This document shows positions 10,985-20,969 of a stretch of 64,000 bases of DNA, piece after piece. The DNA comes from Gracilaria gracilis (Eukaryota; Rhodophyta; Florideophyceae; Gracilariales; Gracilariaceae), in NCBI GenBank assembly GCA_030374805.1, contig JARGSG010000250.1:124001-188000 (forward strand), in the 5' to 3' direction. Within the stretch, counting starts at the first letter, position 1. The number at the start of each line of letters is the position of its first letter. Under the pieces are notes generated by a model. That model ran no database searches, was not told where the DNA came from, and saw nothing but the letters and a program-made list of their open reading frames with translations. Both the position numbers and the translations under genes were made by a program.

Positions 10985-13900
10985 TCATGTGTACTCCATT
11001 CCATAATCTGCAAACAACTCTTCTCCCACTTCTACAATCCGAAGTGCCCGGACGGCAAGCATTCTGTATTCTCTTAATTGAAGTGGAGTTCGCCGAGTTT
11101 CTGGGGTTCTACTCACCGCCACAATCGCATTCCATCGCTGCTTCAAGCCATCCTCCACTGCATCCCTATCTTTATCCCCTTCCATATATTTTGGGTCGTT
11201 AATTGTTCCACCCAACGAAAATGGAGCGGGGACTATCCATACAGGGATTGTAGGTACTTCTCGTCTCCTTTCCGGGAGTTTCCCGAATACCTCGCCTCGC
11301 AGGCTAACTTCCATCGCATAAGTTCGAAAACGTGCGGCGGTGGCTCCCAACAACCCTTCCTCATACTTCTTGTGTACCTCCTTCATCTTCGCTAAGTCAT
11401 GGTACACTAGAGTTCCGTAAAAGAAACACATCTCTTCGTTCTTCATGAAACGGCGCGTAGTAAACACTGCCACTCTTGCGTCATGGTGACGAATCGACGA
11501 CTTCCCAATGCGACAACTACACATAGTGGCCTCCAGTGCCAACATGGCGTTCCAATCCAGGAGACACATCTTCCCTTGCAACGTTTTCGGCCACACATGC
11601 AGCGCTTTGCGCCTGCCGATCATGGCCATGCCCTTCTCCTGCCACATCGATGCCAGGAAGTCTACTATATACGGTGGGAACTTCTGATACTGTGGGAAGC
11701 CGGAAGGAGCCTTCCATGATCGTGAAGGACGAACGTTTCACTTGGGAAATAAGCCCATCACGCGATTCAAAGAGTTTCGGACCTCCTGCGTAATTTGAAA
11801 GTCCGTCTCATTATCGCGCATGCACATCGCAAACTGAACAATGACCGCGTGCCTAGCATGCGCAAAACAGTCAGGGTCCAGTTCACAACCAATAAACTCC
11901 CGATGACGTTGTAACTCCGTGCATTCCATGGCAGTCGAAAAAGTTTCCGCGAAGAAGTCCGCCACTGTATCACCTGGCTGCGAAAATTGCTGATCAGGTT
12001 CTTCAACAACGCGCGAGGTTTTTGTTCCGACCTCAACTTTTGCAACATGTAGCCCCCACCCTCCTTCTTTCTTTTCCATTGAAGAGTCTCCCCACTGGAC
12101 ATGGGCGGTATCTGGTCAATAACACTGTGGTACCCTGGATACCTCGACTGCACGTAGTTGAAGTTCTCATAGTTCACCATCGCATTCGCTGCTGTGCATA
12201 AGCGAGGCCACTTCTAACACCATGTATCGCATAATTCATGGCAGGGAACAAGGCGCAGGACCTGCGTCCCTGGTTTCGCATGGGGTTGTCTTGCGACCGT
12301 ATAAAATGAATTGGGACCTGGTCCACAACAAACGATCGCCTCGGAACCCCTTGCTCGTCCTTTGCTCCAATAAGGGAAAGCACCCTCGTCCACTGGTTCA
12401 CCTGTTCCAATGCACAGAAGATAACAAAATGACCCCCCGGACGTAGCAGCCTTTATATAAGCTTTGCCGCCTTTTTCATATGCTCAGCGCTCAGCATATC
12501 GTACCAACTGTTCTCCGGGTTCTTATCGGCCCTTATGTTGTATGAGGAGTCCAACAGAACCAGTTAAACTTTCCCCAATGGAGAGACTCCGTTGTTTCGC
12601 AGAGTCTCGTCCGTTTCGATCATATCTTCGAACCCGCAATTATACATTCGAAAGTATTTCTCCATCTCCACTTCACAAAGTTGGAATGCCATTCTATCGT
12701 CCAACCAGAAAATGGCAGAAGGAGGCTGTATGTCAGCGTCGGACGACTGTTCACCAACATCTTCATTTCCACTCTCACCCACTACATCCATTTCACTTCC
12801 GCCATCTCCATGCCCTTCTTGTTTCCCCTCCGAATAATTCACCCTTTCCAACTGCTCATCGTCATCGTCATGAATTCCGATGGCAGGCTCCGGTTTCGAT
12901 ATCGGCGTGAGAGGTATATCAGGTACCCTGAGTGTTTCTTTGATTTTCAAAGGGCTTATTGTCTCCAAGATGGAGGACATAAGCGAGTTAGAGAACCCTA
13001 TAAACCTCGAATATGGCCCAAATATGGACGAGATATGGCCGAAATGTGGCCGTTTAGCTCGAAAATTTCAGAGAACGAATAACTACGGAAAATAAGTACT
13101 TTTGCGAACTGACACGTGTACACTTCGGCCATATTTAGGCCCCATTTGGGCCATATTTCGTCCATATAAAGAAAAATGAAACTTGTTGATCTCCGCTTTT
13201 TAAACGCTCTCACAACTTTTCGTGTTAAACGGCCACATTTCGACCATATCTCGGCCATATTTGGGCCATATTCGAGGTTTACAGGGGAAAAAATCAAATC
13301 TCTGAGCAAATGCTCTTGACGGGTCCCTGTAAAACGTCTTTAGAACGGCCCATCCTCCAGGTTCTGATATTGTGTACAACTGCTCGTTCACATCAACCTT
13401 GTTCAGATTAGAAATGAACTCCTTCGCAAGCGTTCGCAGGGTCACATCAATGTCCTCCGGAAGATTCCATGTCCACGGTTGGACCTCGTCTTCCCGAAGA
13501 GTTTGCGTGTTGCTCGGTAGCAAGCGATGGCCGTTTTCCTTATGCAGGAACCCCTCGGAACGCGTTTCAATGGGCTTAAACTGCATGTTGTCGTACACGA
13601 GCAGTAGGAAAGGGAGAACCATGACCTCCGCGCCAGGGAATTCCAGAAATTGGGAGAAACAATCCCAGGCCTTTGTTACCAGCTGCACACCGAAACCCGC
13701 ACGCTGAGCTTGGAGATTCTGCGATATTTGCACATTCCCAAGAGGGGTGGAATATCCCTTCTCCCCCTCACGCCTCTTATGGTCCCGAAGGCGCTTTTCC
13801 ATGGATACTTTTTGAATAAGGGAAGGAAAGAGAGCTCTCTGGAAATTTGTAGCGATGCTCGTACTGAAAGGGGGAACTATCCGGCCCACACGCGTGGGTG

Positions 13901-14369
13901 CTATACTCATGGACTTGAAGAATTCGGTTAACGTCACATTCTTCGGTATTCCTTGAAAGTCCACTCTGGTATAAGCATTCAAAAAATCCCTCACACGCCT
14001 ATCTCTGTCTCCGTCCATGATGTCAAGCAACTTCGTCGACAGATACAGCTGACGGTACGAACCCTTCCCGCACACAGCCTTGAGCTCCTCTACGCTGTAT
14101 GATGGGTGAGTGGGTCCGAGAAGGAAAGAGAAGTACTTCTTGGCAACGTCTAGGACAGTGCGATTTTTGATGATATATTGAACGAATTCGCTGTGTCCCA
14201 CTTTTCTATGTTCGTCTTCCTCTCGCATCGTCGAGACATAGTGACCACAGATGGCGAGACACGCGGTGAGAAGCTCATTCCCAGAACCGAACATTTTTCC
14301 ATCCTTAATGTCGAATGTCGGAGGTGCCGGTGACGGTGACTTAGATCTGGATGTGGTTGCGGCAGCCAT
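10985..14369 (-). pseudogene. Gene A: DNA amino-methyltransferase fused to a SET domain, interrupted by a MITE
   Basis: Predicted about 1030-aa chromatin/DNA-modifying protein. The start is ATG at 14369 (MAAATTSRSKSP). Residues 1-365 are an unbroken domain I do not recognise. The MITE at 13001-13281 then interrupts the gene; without it the frame continues through FDFFP into MSSILETISPLK. Near residue 510 comes the methyltransferase motif IV block LVLLDSSYNIRAD (normally DPPY or SPPY), followed by RPGGHFVIFCALEQ. About 200 residues later comes the motif I-like block VADFFAETFSTA and FIGCELDPDCFAHARHAV. Motif IV before motif I is the beta-class order of the N6-adenine/N4-cytosine MTases (PF01555). 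After TGA 11738-11740, still in frame, comes a SET-like region: ARVAVFTTRRF, EMCFFYGTLVYHDL and the terminal RIVEVGEELFADYGMEY. Other damage: TAA 12564-12566, TAA 12453-12455, and frameshifts near 12185 and 12060. Both prolines of the catalytic motif are serine, so it is inactive as read. Confidence 0.7.
13001..13281. mobile_element. 277-bp MITE with 54-bp inverted repeats and TA duplication
   Basis: The element spans 13003-13279, with TA at 13001-13002 and 13280-13281. Left and right ends are inverted copies beginning AACCTCGAATATGGCCCAAA; over the first 54 bp I count two mismatches, and weaker pairing continues inward. The centre also carries GGCCATAT-type motifs. Length, lack of coding capacity and TA duplication fit a non-autonomous Tc1/mariner-superfamily MITE. 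It sits inside gene A, where it supplies the premature end of the upstream frame (the stop at 13200-13202 lies within it). Element plus one TA is 279 bp, a multiple of three. Confidence 0.85.
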
Positions 14370-14750
14370 TTTAAACAGTAACGGAGGGCTGTATTATGAA
14401 TACGGAAGGAGGACCGGAGCGGTCGTGAAAAAACAGATGATTGACGTCGGCAGTGGACGGCGAGGGCGAACGGATGGAAGCTGACGGGAGACGGCAGCGA
14501 ACGAGAGATGAGTGCGGATGGTAGACGGGAGTGGACGGCAGACGGCTGCAGAATTAGCGATGTGAAGGAGGAGTTAAGACGCCAAAACGGTACCAGAACT
14601 CTAAAGTAGAAGAGTAGAAAAGAATTGGGCGACGTTAGGGGGGCTTATGTGGTGATAAACAGTTATAAGAGAAGCCAGGGATGGGAAGGAAGTGCGGTAA
14701 TTCCTAGATATGGAAGTATAGGCGAAGTTATAACTTACGGCTCTCCAGAC
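14370..14750. other. Upstream region of gene A
   Basis: Purine-rich sequence with loose repetition of short GACGG-containing motifs. No gene. It would include the gene A promoter. No clear TATA or initiator element can be assigned. Confidence 0.35.
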
Positions 14751-14822
14751 AGCGGTCCGTGGTGCAGTGTCGCTTCATCACGGCTCTGATAAAGTGCCAT
14801 TCGAGTTCGGTCCGCTTTCCAT
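14750..14822. repeat. Degenerate GACAGCGGTCCG-type stem-loop
   Basis: Begins with GACAGCGGTCCG and ends with its degraded complement CGGTCCGCTTTCC, with GTCGCTTCATCACGG in the middle. It is a diverged member of the hairpin family at 16023-16094 and 16190-16272. Confidence 0.6.
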
Positions 14823-14869
14823 TCGCCGTGGGAGAAAAAGTAAAACAAAACTAATTTCCCTCTGGAAAG

Positions 14870-15180
14870 TGGTCCCCTCGCGACTGGCGCTTGTTTGTAA
14901 TGTGACGCCGCGTGTACTTAAGCACCTTCGCTCTCCTGCCAACTTCCTCGGTAAGCACAACGCTCCGTACCTCCCCGTTACGGTTTCCGGGGATCTCTTC
15001 TTCTCCTGTCACAACCAAGTGATCCTCTCGGTTGTGACAGCAGAAAAACAGATCGCCGGAAACTGTATAAGGGAGGTACTTTTTCCGTCCTTGTTGTGGT
15101 GCGCGGACGTAGTGGCACACAAGGTACATTCGACAATTTTGTTCGTTTTCTGTGAATCGTACTAACTGGCGTACTCTTCT
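14870..15180. repeat. Fold-back (large inverted repeat) of about 310 bp
   Basis: Centred near 15024. The inner arms (about 14981-15016 and 15030-15065) pair over roughly 36 bp with about five mismatches; the sequence reading CTGTCACAACC on one side is matched by GGTTGTGACAG on the other. Pairing continues outward through the GGGAGGTAC and TTGTTGTGG blocks. Because of the symmetry the two strands encode similar peptides (both contain TVSGDLFF), which makes open frames here misleading. Probably a fold-back or MITE-type element. Confidence 0.65.
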
Positions 15181-15266
15181 ATTTTCCATGCTATTGCGTA
15201 TTCATGCCAGAGGCGCCGGACACAGTGTATGCCACTTCTGCATCCTTGCCTTACTGAGAACATTCG

Positions 15267-15358
15267 GAAGTGCTTGAGCTGGCTGTGATGGTCGAGTACG
15301 ATTATTTGAGTTGTTCAACTCATGTAATCGGCTTTGGCTCTCACAGCCAGCTCAATCA
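15267..15358. repeat. Nested palindrome with 15-bp perfect outer arms
   Basis: Outer arms TTGAGCTGGCTGTGA (15274-15288) and TCACAGCCAGCTCAA (15341-15355) are perfect complements. Inside lies a second palindrome, TGAGTTGTTCAACTCA. The first 65 bp recurs as a direct copy at about 15419-15484 with scattered changes. Confidence 0.7.
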
Positions 15359-15418
15359 CCGTTGGACTGTGGTTACTTATTAGACCGACTAGATTAGACT
15401 GCGTTAGGTCGAACTATC

Positions 15419-15522
15419 GGAAGTGGTTGAGCTACCGGTGATGGTGGACTACGATTACATGAGTTGTTCAACTCATATAATCGTGTTTTTCCATTACTGA
15501 TATGTCAATCACTGAAGAAGAA
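15419..15522. repeat. Direct copy of the 15267 palindrome unit
   Basis: Repeats the CGGAAGTG...TTGAGCT...GTGATGG...ACTACGATTA pattern and the TGAGTTGTTCAACTCA core of the preceding unit. The outer right arm has decayed. Confidence 0.6.
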
Positions 15523-15547
15523 TAGTCCCCAATATAGTCACTAGAAG

Positions 15548-15705
15548 AATGTCGTGGCCAGTGATGAGTTCTTCTTCTCCGACAACCACATAATGCTCCT
15601 GGTTGTCGCAAAGGGGGTATTCATTATCGGTCACGACCTTGCGCGCTACAGGAAAATCTACATCATATAAAGTTAGAGAAGGTAGTCGGTAGAACTACCT
15701 TCTTC
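15548..15705. repeat. Two further stem-loops
   Basis: At about 15548-15640 an imperfect stem pairs GTCGTGGCC...GACAACC with GGTTGTC...GGTCACGAC. At about 15675-15705, AGAAGGTAG is followed after nine bases by CTACCTTCT. No coding content. Confidence 0.55.
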
Positions 15706-15978
15706 GATTTGATAGGATGTAAAATTTCTGATATAGCGCCTATTCTGCCAGATCGATGTGATGTATTATTTGTTTTGTTTTGTACATGACCAACAAGCTG
15801 CGAACTACTTCTATTCTAAACTGTTCTCCGTGCTTATGAAGAGCAATTTTAATTGTTTTCCAACAAACTCACCGAACGACAGTCATACTATTTGACGCCC
15901 TTACGTCCACCCGTCATTATAAGAAGATGCAGGGCTTTAAATATTCACAAGCCAATCATAAGTGAAAACTGTCGTCAA

Positions 15979-16280
15979 AAGCGGTCCGAGGTGTCGTCCA
16001 GCTTCATCGGCCACGGCGCGTGGACAGCGGTCCGGGGTGGAGTGGCGCTTCATCACGGCACTAATGAAGCGCCACTCCACCCCGGACCGCTGTCTGAAAA
16101 TAAATTTTGCCGCCCGGGGTGTCGTCTAACTTTTTACGCCACAGCACGTGGACAGCCGTCCGAGGTGTCGTCGAACTTCATCGGCCACTGCGCATGGAAA
16201 GTGGTCCAGGGTGATGTGGCGCTTCATCAGGGCACTGATGACGCGCCACACCACCCCGGACCGCTGTCCATGCCAAAAAC
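15979..16280. repeat. Two-copy tandem unit ending in strong hairpins
   Basis: Two related units at about 15979-16108 and 16157-16280 share the order GTCCGAGGTGTCGTC, CTTCATCGGCCAC, then a hairpin. The first hairpin is perfect: arms 16023-16053 and 16064-16094, 31 bp each, with a 10-base loop. The second (about 16194-16270) has several mismatches. A minus-strand-like gene reading here is not credible. Confidence 0.8.
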
Positions 16281-16575
16281 TTAACGGACGCAATTCATTT
16301 TTCTTTTCTTTCAACACTGGGTGCCTTTATTCTATAGCTACACGTACGTAGTAGTTATGACGATCATGTAGCTTTCTAAATAAATCGATAGTGATTTCTA
16401 AAACTTGAAATACAGAACCTCTTGAGTTCAATTCTATATTGAGCGGGCGCAGTGTTCGTTCAGGAAGTGAAGGCAACGAACGTGATTGAGACGGGTACGT
16501 CCACTTTACGTTCTTGCGAGCATTCTCGACTATCGTAATCCGCGTTTCGAATTGTTTGAACCCTTTGTATCCAAC
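16281..16575. promoter_or_regulatory. Upstream region of gene C
   Basis: Spacer between the last hairpin and the gene C start at 16576. It would hold the gene C promoter. No specific element is identified. Confidence 0.3.
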
Positions 16576-19500
16576 ATGGCGCCTCTGAAACATAAAAAGG
16601 GGCGGGAGTCAGCGCGATCGAATAGGAACAGCGAGGGGTCAGAAATAGCGCCGTTTCCGCGAGAAAGAGGAAAGGCGAAGGTCTCCACCCATCGTAGGCC
16701 GACAGCGCGTTCCGAGCGGGGAACACCGCGCGCGATGAAGAAGAAGACGAGCACTCCCGCGCCACATAAGGTAAAAGGTGGCGACTCTGTATCTTTGTTC
16801 ATCAGCCTTGGAAAGGACCAGAACAGGGTTGAAGTTGGTACTGCGGAAGTACGTGGCGTAGGGCCTGCTGGTGGTACCGGGAAGGGGCTCTGCCGTTCGC
16901 GGCATGGTCATCTTCTAAGCGCCACTGCCTTAGAGGGTGGGGATTTGGTGGTTATCTGGAGGACGAATATTTCAAGTCATCTAGACGCGAAGTACCCTTA
17001 CCGTTTCCAAGTTCCGGAGGATCCCCAGAGTAAGCTCGCCGAATTGTATTCGCCCGGGTTGTATGCCTGGGATAAGTCGAGGATGGCCTCAATTGAGATT
17101 CCACAGAGTCCCACTTCGCACCCCACACCGCAGCCTGGGCCGGGAAGTCGTCCACCTCTCAGCCTGTGAGTGAAGATGTTTAGGAGGTCAAAGAATCGGC
17201 TGAGCATTCCTCTAAAACCGCCAAACCCCAGTATTCACCAACGAGAAGAGGAGGACGAGGAGGTTCTAAAAGGATTAAAAATCCGGTGGGAGCAATTGAG
17301 AGGGTTAACATCGTAGATGACTCCAATGAAGATGTTGTGGAGGTCACTGGGACTAGTAAGGCTTCCCTGGGTGGACTTGAGGGGTATTTGTTCGATGAAG
17401 GAGATAGAGTTCCGTCGCATGAGGTGGACACAACGCTGCCGCTACCGAAGGTATCCCTCGCCAACTATGTTCAGCAGCGGTTGACGACGGATATCGAGAT
17501 GATTGAAATCCCGAAGAAGACGGTTCGCAGTGGAACCTGGCGCACAAGGAGGCCACGAAGATGAAGTGCCGCAACCTTGGTTAGCCTCCCTCCACCGGTT
17601 CGATTGCCGTTACACTTGTAGGCGATTTGAATGTGAGTGAAATCATTGACGGGAGACTTGTGCTGCCTGCAACACTTATAGACGGATATCACCGATTTCT
17701 GGTGTTACAAAACCTGCGTGAAGAAGGAGGGAAGTGGGAGTATATAGTGAAGTCTCTGATGTTGTGTTATGGGCGAGGAGAGATGGTAATACGATGGCCA
17801 TGAATGAAGTGCTAGGACTTGGCAATCTCCTGAACGAGATGAGCTCCAATGTTCTGAAGATGTCTTTCGCAGACAAGCTTCACAGCACGGTGTCTTTCGT
17901 TGAAAACATCACTGACGAAGGAGAAGTGAATGTGAGGAAGGTGACGCCGAAACAGATAGCGGGCGCGTTGAAAAGAAGTGGGGTTATCGGGGACTATAAT
18001 ATGCGTCACTTGAATCGCTATGCGGCACTGGCTCTGAAGTTAGTCCAAAGCGAGAGGCTTCTCCAATTCTTTGAGAAGGTGTGTGAGGAGGGGCTGCCGC
18101 TGACCTCACAAATGTGTCCAGTGACCTCCTTATGGGACTCGCAGATGGAGAATTCCGTTTCTTCGTCCGTTGCTTGCAAAGGCATGTGCGACTGAGAATG
18201 TTCTCTGCAGGGAGGACGGGCCGTTTTGAGAATATGAGGAAGCACTTCTTTCAGTGTGCAATTGGTATGTTTAAGCTTTGTGACATGACTGCCAAGAGGA
18301 AGAAGATGACAGTTGAGGAAGTGATGCAGACGGTTCTCAAGATTGGAGGAAAGGGGGTATCTGTCTTGGAATATCTCGGGAAGCAAACAGCCAAAATGGA
18401 ACTCGCCGGAGCAAAGCGTTTGTGGGACGGGATGGTGTCTAGGAGGGTGAAGACTGCAGGTAACAAGCTGTAACAACACTTTAAATTACCGCTGCGAAGT
18501 TCGGAGGAGGAGGAGGAGGTTGTAGAGGAGGTTATTGAAGAGGTTGTGGAACCAAAGAGGACGGCCAGGGCTCCATGTGCTGAGGTAGAGAACGATCTCA
18601 TGGTGGTGGAAAAACCTGAACCGGAACCACCGGTGTTAAGACGTAGCAAAAGAGGTAAGGTGGTTGTTGATCAGAACGGGAGGGCGTAAGGCACTCGGTT
18701 GCAGTCGCGCGGTAGACTCAGCAGAGGCGAAAGAATAGGCACAAAGTACCTTGGAAGTCCCTCCAAGGATGCCTCTGAATCCGCTGCCTTTGCAGCTGAT
18801 TCAGATCTTTTATAGCCTCGTCCAGGCATGCTCCCAGGAAGGTAACAAAATGTATGGGTGGAATCTGACGTCAGGTTGCCGAACCAGAGTTAGTATCTGG
18901 TCCAGGTTCTTCGTACCTGGTATTTCTACACTCCTTTATCTTTTATATACGTTGCGCTACCTATAATTGCTGCGCGTATGCATTCTGTAACCTAACGTCA
19001 CCCTCAGAACTACTGTGCTCTATGGTCGAAACGTAGGCGCTATTGCCTTTCAGCATCAACAGTGGTTCCGGGTCGCTTGAGAGAAGAGGAGGTTGGACGG
19101 GTTGTGGGGAAGAAGAGGAAAACGAGGAAGAGAACTTCTGTGGTGCTTACTGACTACGAGGATGAAGATGACGTGCGACCTGCCCCGAAGCGAAGAAGGA
19201 AAGGTACGGTGAACACATCTTCTGTGGACATAACTTTGGAGGTTGTTAACCTGTTCAGGAAAATGACGTGGACTGAATTGAAGAAGTTCTTTAAGGAGCA
19301 GAAAATCAATGTGATGTCTTCCAATGAGGACAAGGAGGAGAGTGATAGTGGTGAGAAGGATAGTGGATTTGTTGGGCATGAACTGGGGGGGGAAGGTGAA
19401 GGAGGAATGCGTAGCTTTGACGATAACAATCTGGATGTTCTCCCGAAGAGGATGAAGAGAGCTGGGGAGTACACCGGAGGATCGGATATGTCGTGAACGA

Positions 19501-20845
19501 ATATGGTGAGTGCACTGCCGAGTGAGTGGCTGGGAGGGAAGAATGCTGTGAAACACTAGCACCCGTGGATGGATATGCTTCACTTACGAAAGCAGCATAG
19601 GGCGGGGTGTTTAACGGTGGAGGATTTGAGAGCGGTGCATCACGCGGTGTACTAGCATGCAGCCCGGAATGTGAACAAGAAATTGGGGACTACGACGGAA
19701 CCAGTTCTTGGGGTGAAGCTCCCGTTGAAGGGAAAGCCGAAAGGGGAGGAAGAGGCTCTTGGGATGGCGTAGATGGAGAGGGATGACCTCGCGCGAGAGT
19801 ATTTTGCCGCGAACCGAATGGTGTTGATGGAGAGAGGATTCTGTGTGCTGGAGGAATTTGGAAGTGACGAAGGAATGTCAGATGAGGCGAAGAAGAGGGG
19901 GGTGGTGTTGGATGAAGATGTGACAGAGAGTATGGTGGAGTTCTTTCACAAGGATTTCTTGGAACAGCCGGACCTCAAGTTCGAAGAGAACCGCCAGAGA
20001 TGGAACCCAATCATCAATGCGGGATATGAAAAGGACGCGGGGGAAAGGATGCAGGGCATTGGGCAATACATTACCACGAAGAAGGGGATTGTGGATTACA
20101 TGGAATCGGATGAGAAGAATGTGATGATGGTGAGAAAGAGGGCGTTGTTGGATGCTAGGTTGGGGCAGATATCAGCCGCTCTTTGTCTGTGTAACAACAG
20201 TAGGGCGAAGAAGAGGATGTATGCCCCGGAAACAGGAGGAGTTGTGTTGTGTACGGGGGAGGAATGCCCGAGGCAGGTGTTGCACACCGATTTCCGAGGG
20301 TTGACGAATGTGGAGAGGACAATGGGGAGATTCCAGGATTCTTCATGATGGCCTCCGGGGGGAGCTCTTTTATGATATGGGTATATGAGAGGTCACATAA
20401 TATGTATGTGACGGATGACAAGAGTTTGGAGAGGCTGTCTCGTACGATGGTTGTGAAGAAGTTCAGGGTTCCACCGTACTCCATGTTTATTGGAAGGGGA
20501 GATTTGTTTCATGCTGAGGCTGGATACATGGATGCGCTGGTGAAAGAGAATTGTCTACGGTATCATATGTACTTTGTGCCCGAGGGATACAAGCTCCCTG
20601 ATGCTGTGCACAGGCAGCCTGCTTTTCGGCCCAAATTCTTAGATGAGGAATTTGGCCTCGGGAAAGACCCGAACGACCAGCTGGACGAGGAGGAAGGTTC
20701 TGTGAGCAACTTTAAAATGGAGGAAGAGGAAGTTGGAGAGGAGGATTACGAAGAGGAAGATGACGAGGTACAAGGCCACAAGGCTGATAACACGGATGGG
20801 GACTACGAGGAGAGACCGATGATAATGGATTATGAGGAGGACTAA
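16576..20845 (+). pseudogene. Gene C: ParB-like motif and C-terminal 2OG-Fe(II) dioxygenase-like domain
   Basis: Very long decayed gene divergent from gene A. It starts at ATG 16576 with a basic tail (MAPLKHKKGRESARSN), is open to TGA 17167-17169, then continues in other frames. Around 17610-17755 a frame reads LPATLIDGYHRFLVLQNL, resembling the IDGxHRL block of ParB-like nuclease/DNA-binding domains. The frame at 17734-18110 follows with a helical segment, then 18114-18473, an acidic stretch, and 19062-19496 with a KKRKTRKR basic patch. Between 19497 and 19773 the frame is open except for three TAG codons. The C-terminal part, 19773-20845, has one frameshift near 20295-20330. It shows an oxygenase-like triad: HTD at 20284-20292, then after about 75 residues GDLFHAEAGY, then the arginine of LRYHMYFVPEG. 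This HxD...H...R pattern is that of 2-oxoglutarate Fe(II) dioxygenases. It ends in an acidic tail. The substrate is unknown. Confidence 0.6.
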
Positions 20846-20969
20846 ATAAAACATGTAGGGCGTATAGTGTTATGTGTGTGAGAGTGAGGTGGCTGGACTA
20901 GTAATGAGAAATGAACTAATGATTTGATATAATGTGAGCATAAAAGGATTGTTGATGAAAGAGAATGAG

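Noticed and set aside
14767..15189. Overlapping genes on both strands at 14.8-15.2 kb
   Set aside because: Both frames encode similar peptides because the DNA is an inverted repeat; this is symmetry, not coding.
14750..16280. CRISPR-like or regularly spaced repeat array
   Set aside because: Repeats are inverted, of different lengths and irregularly spaced, in eukaryotic DNA with no cas genes.
18842..19053. Possible 212-bp GT...AG intron in gene C
   Set aside because: Splicing it would not join the two flanking frames in phase, so a frameshifted pseudogene explains the break as well.
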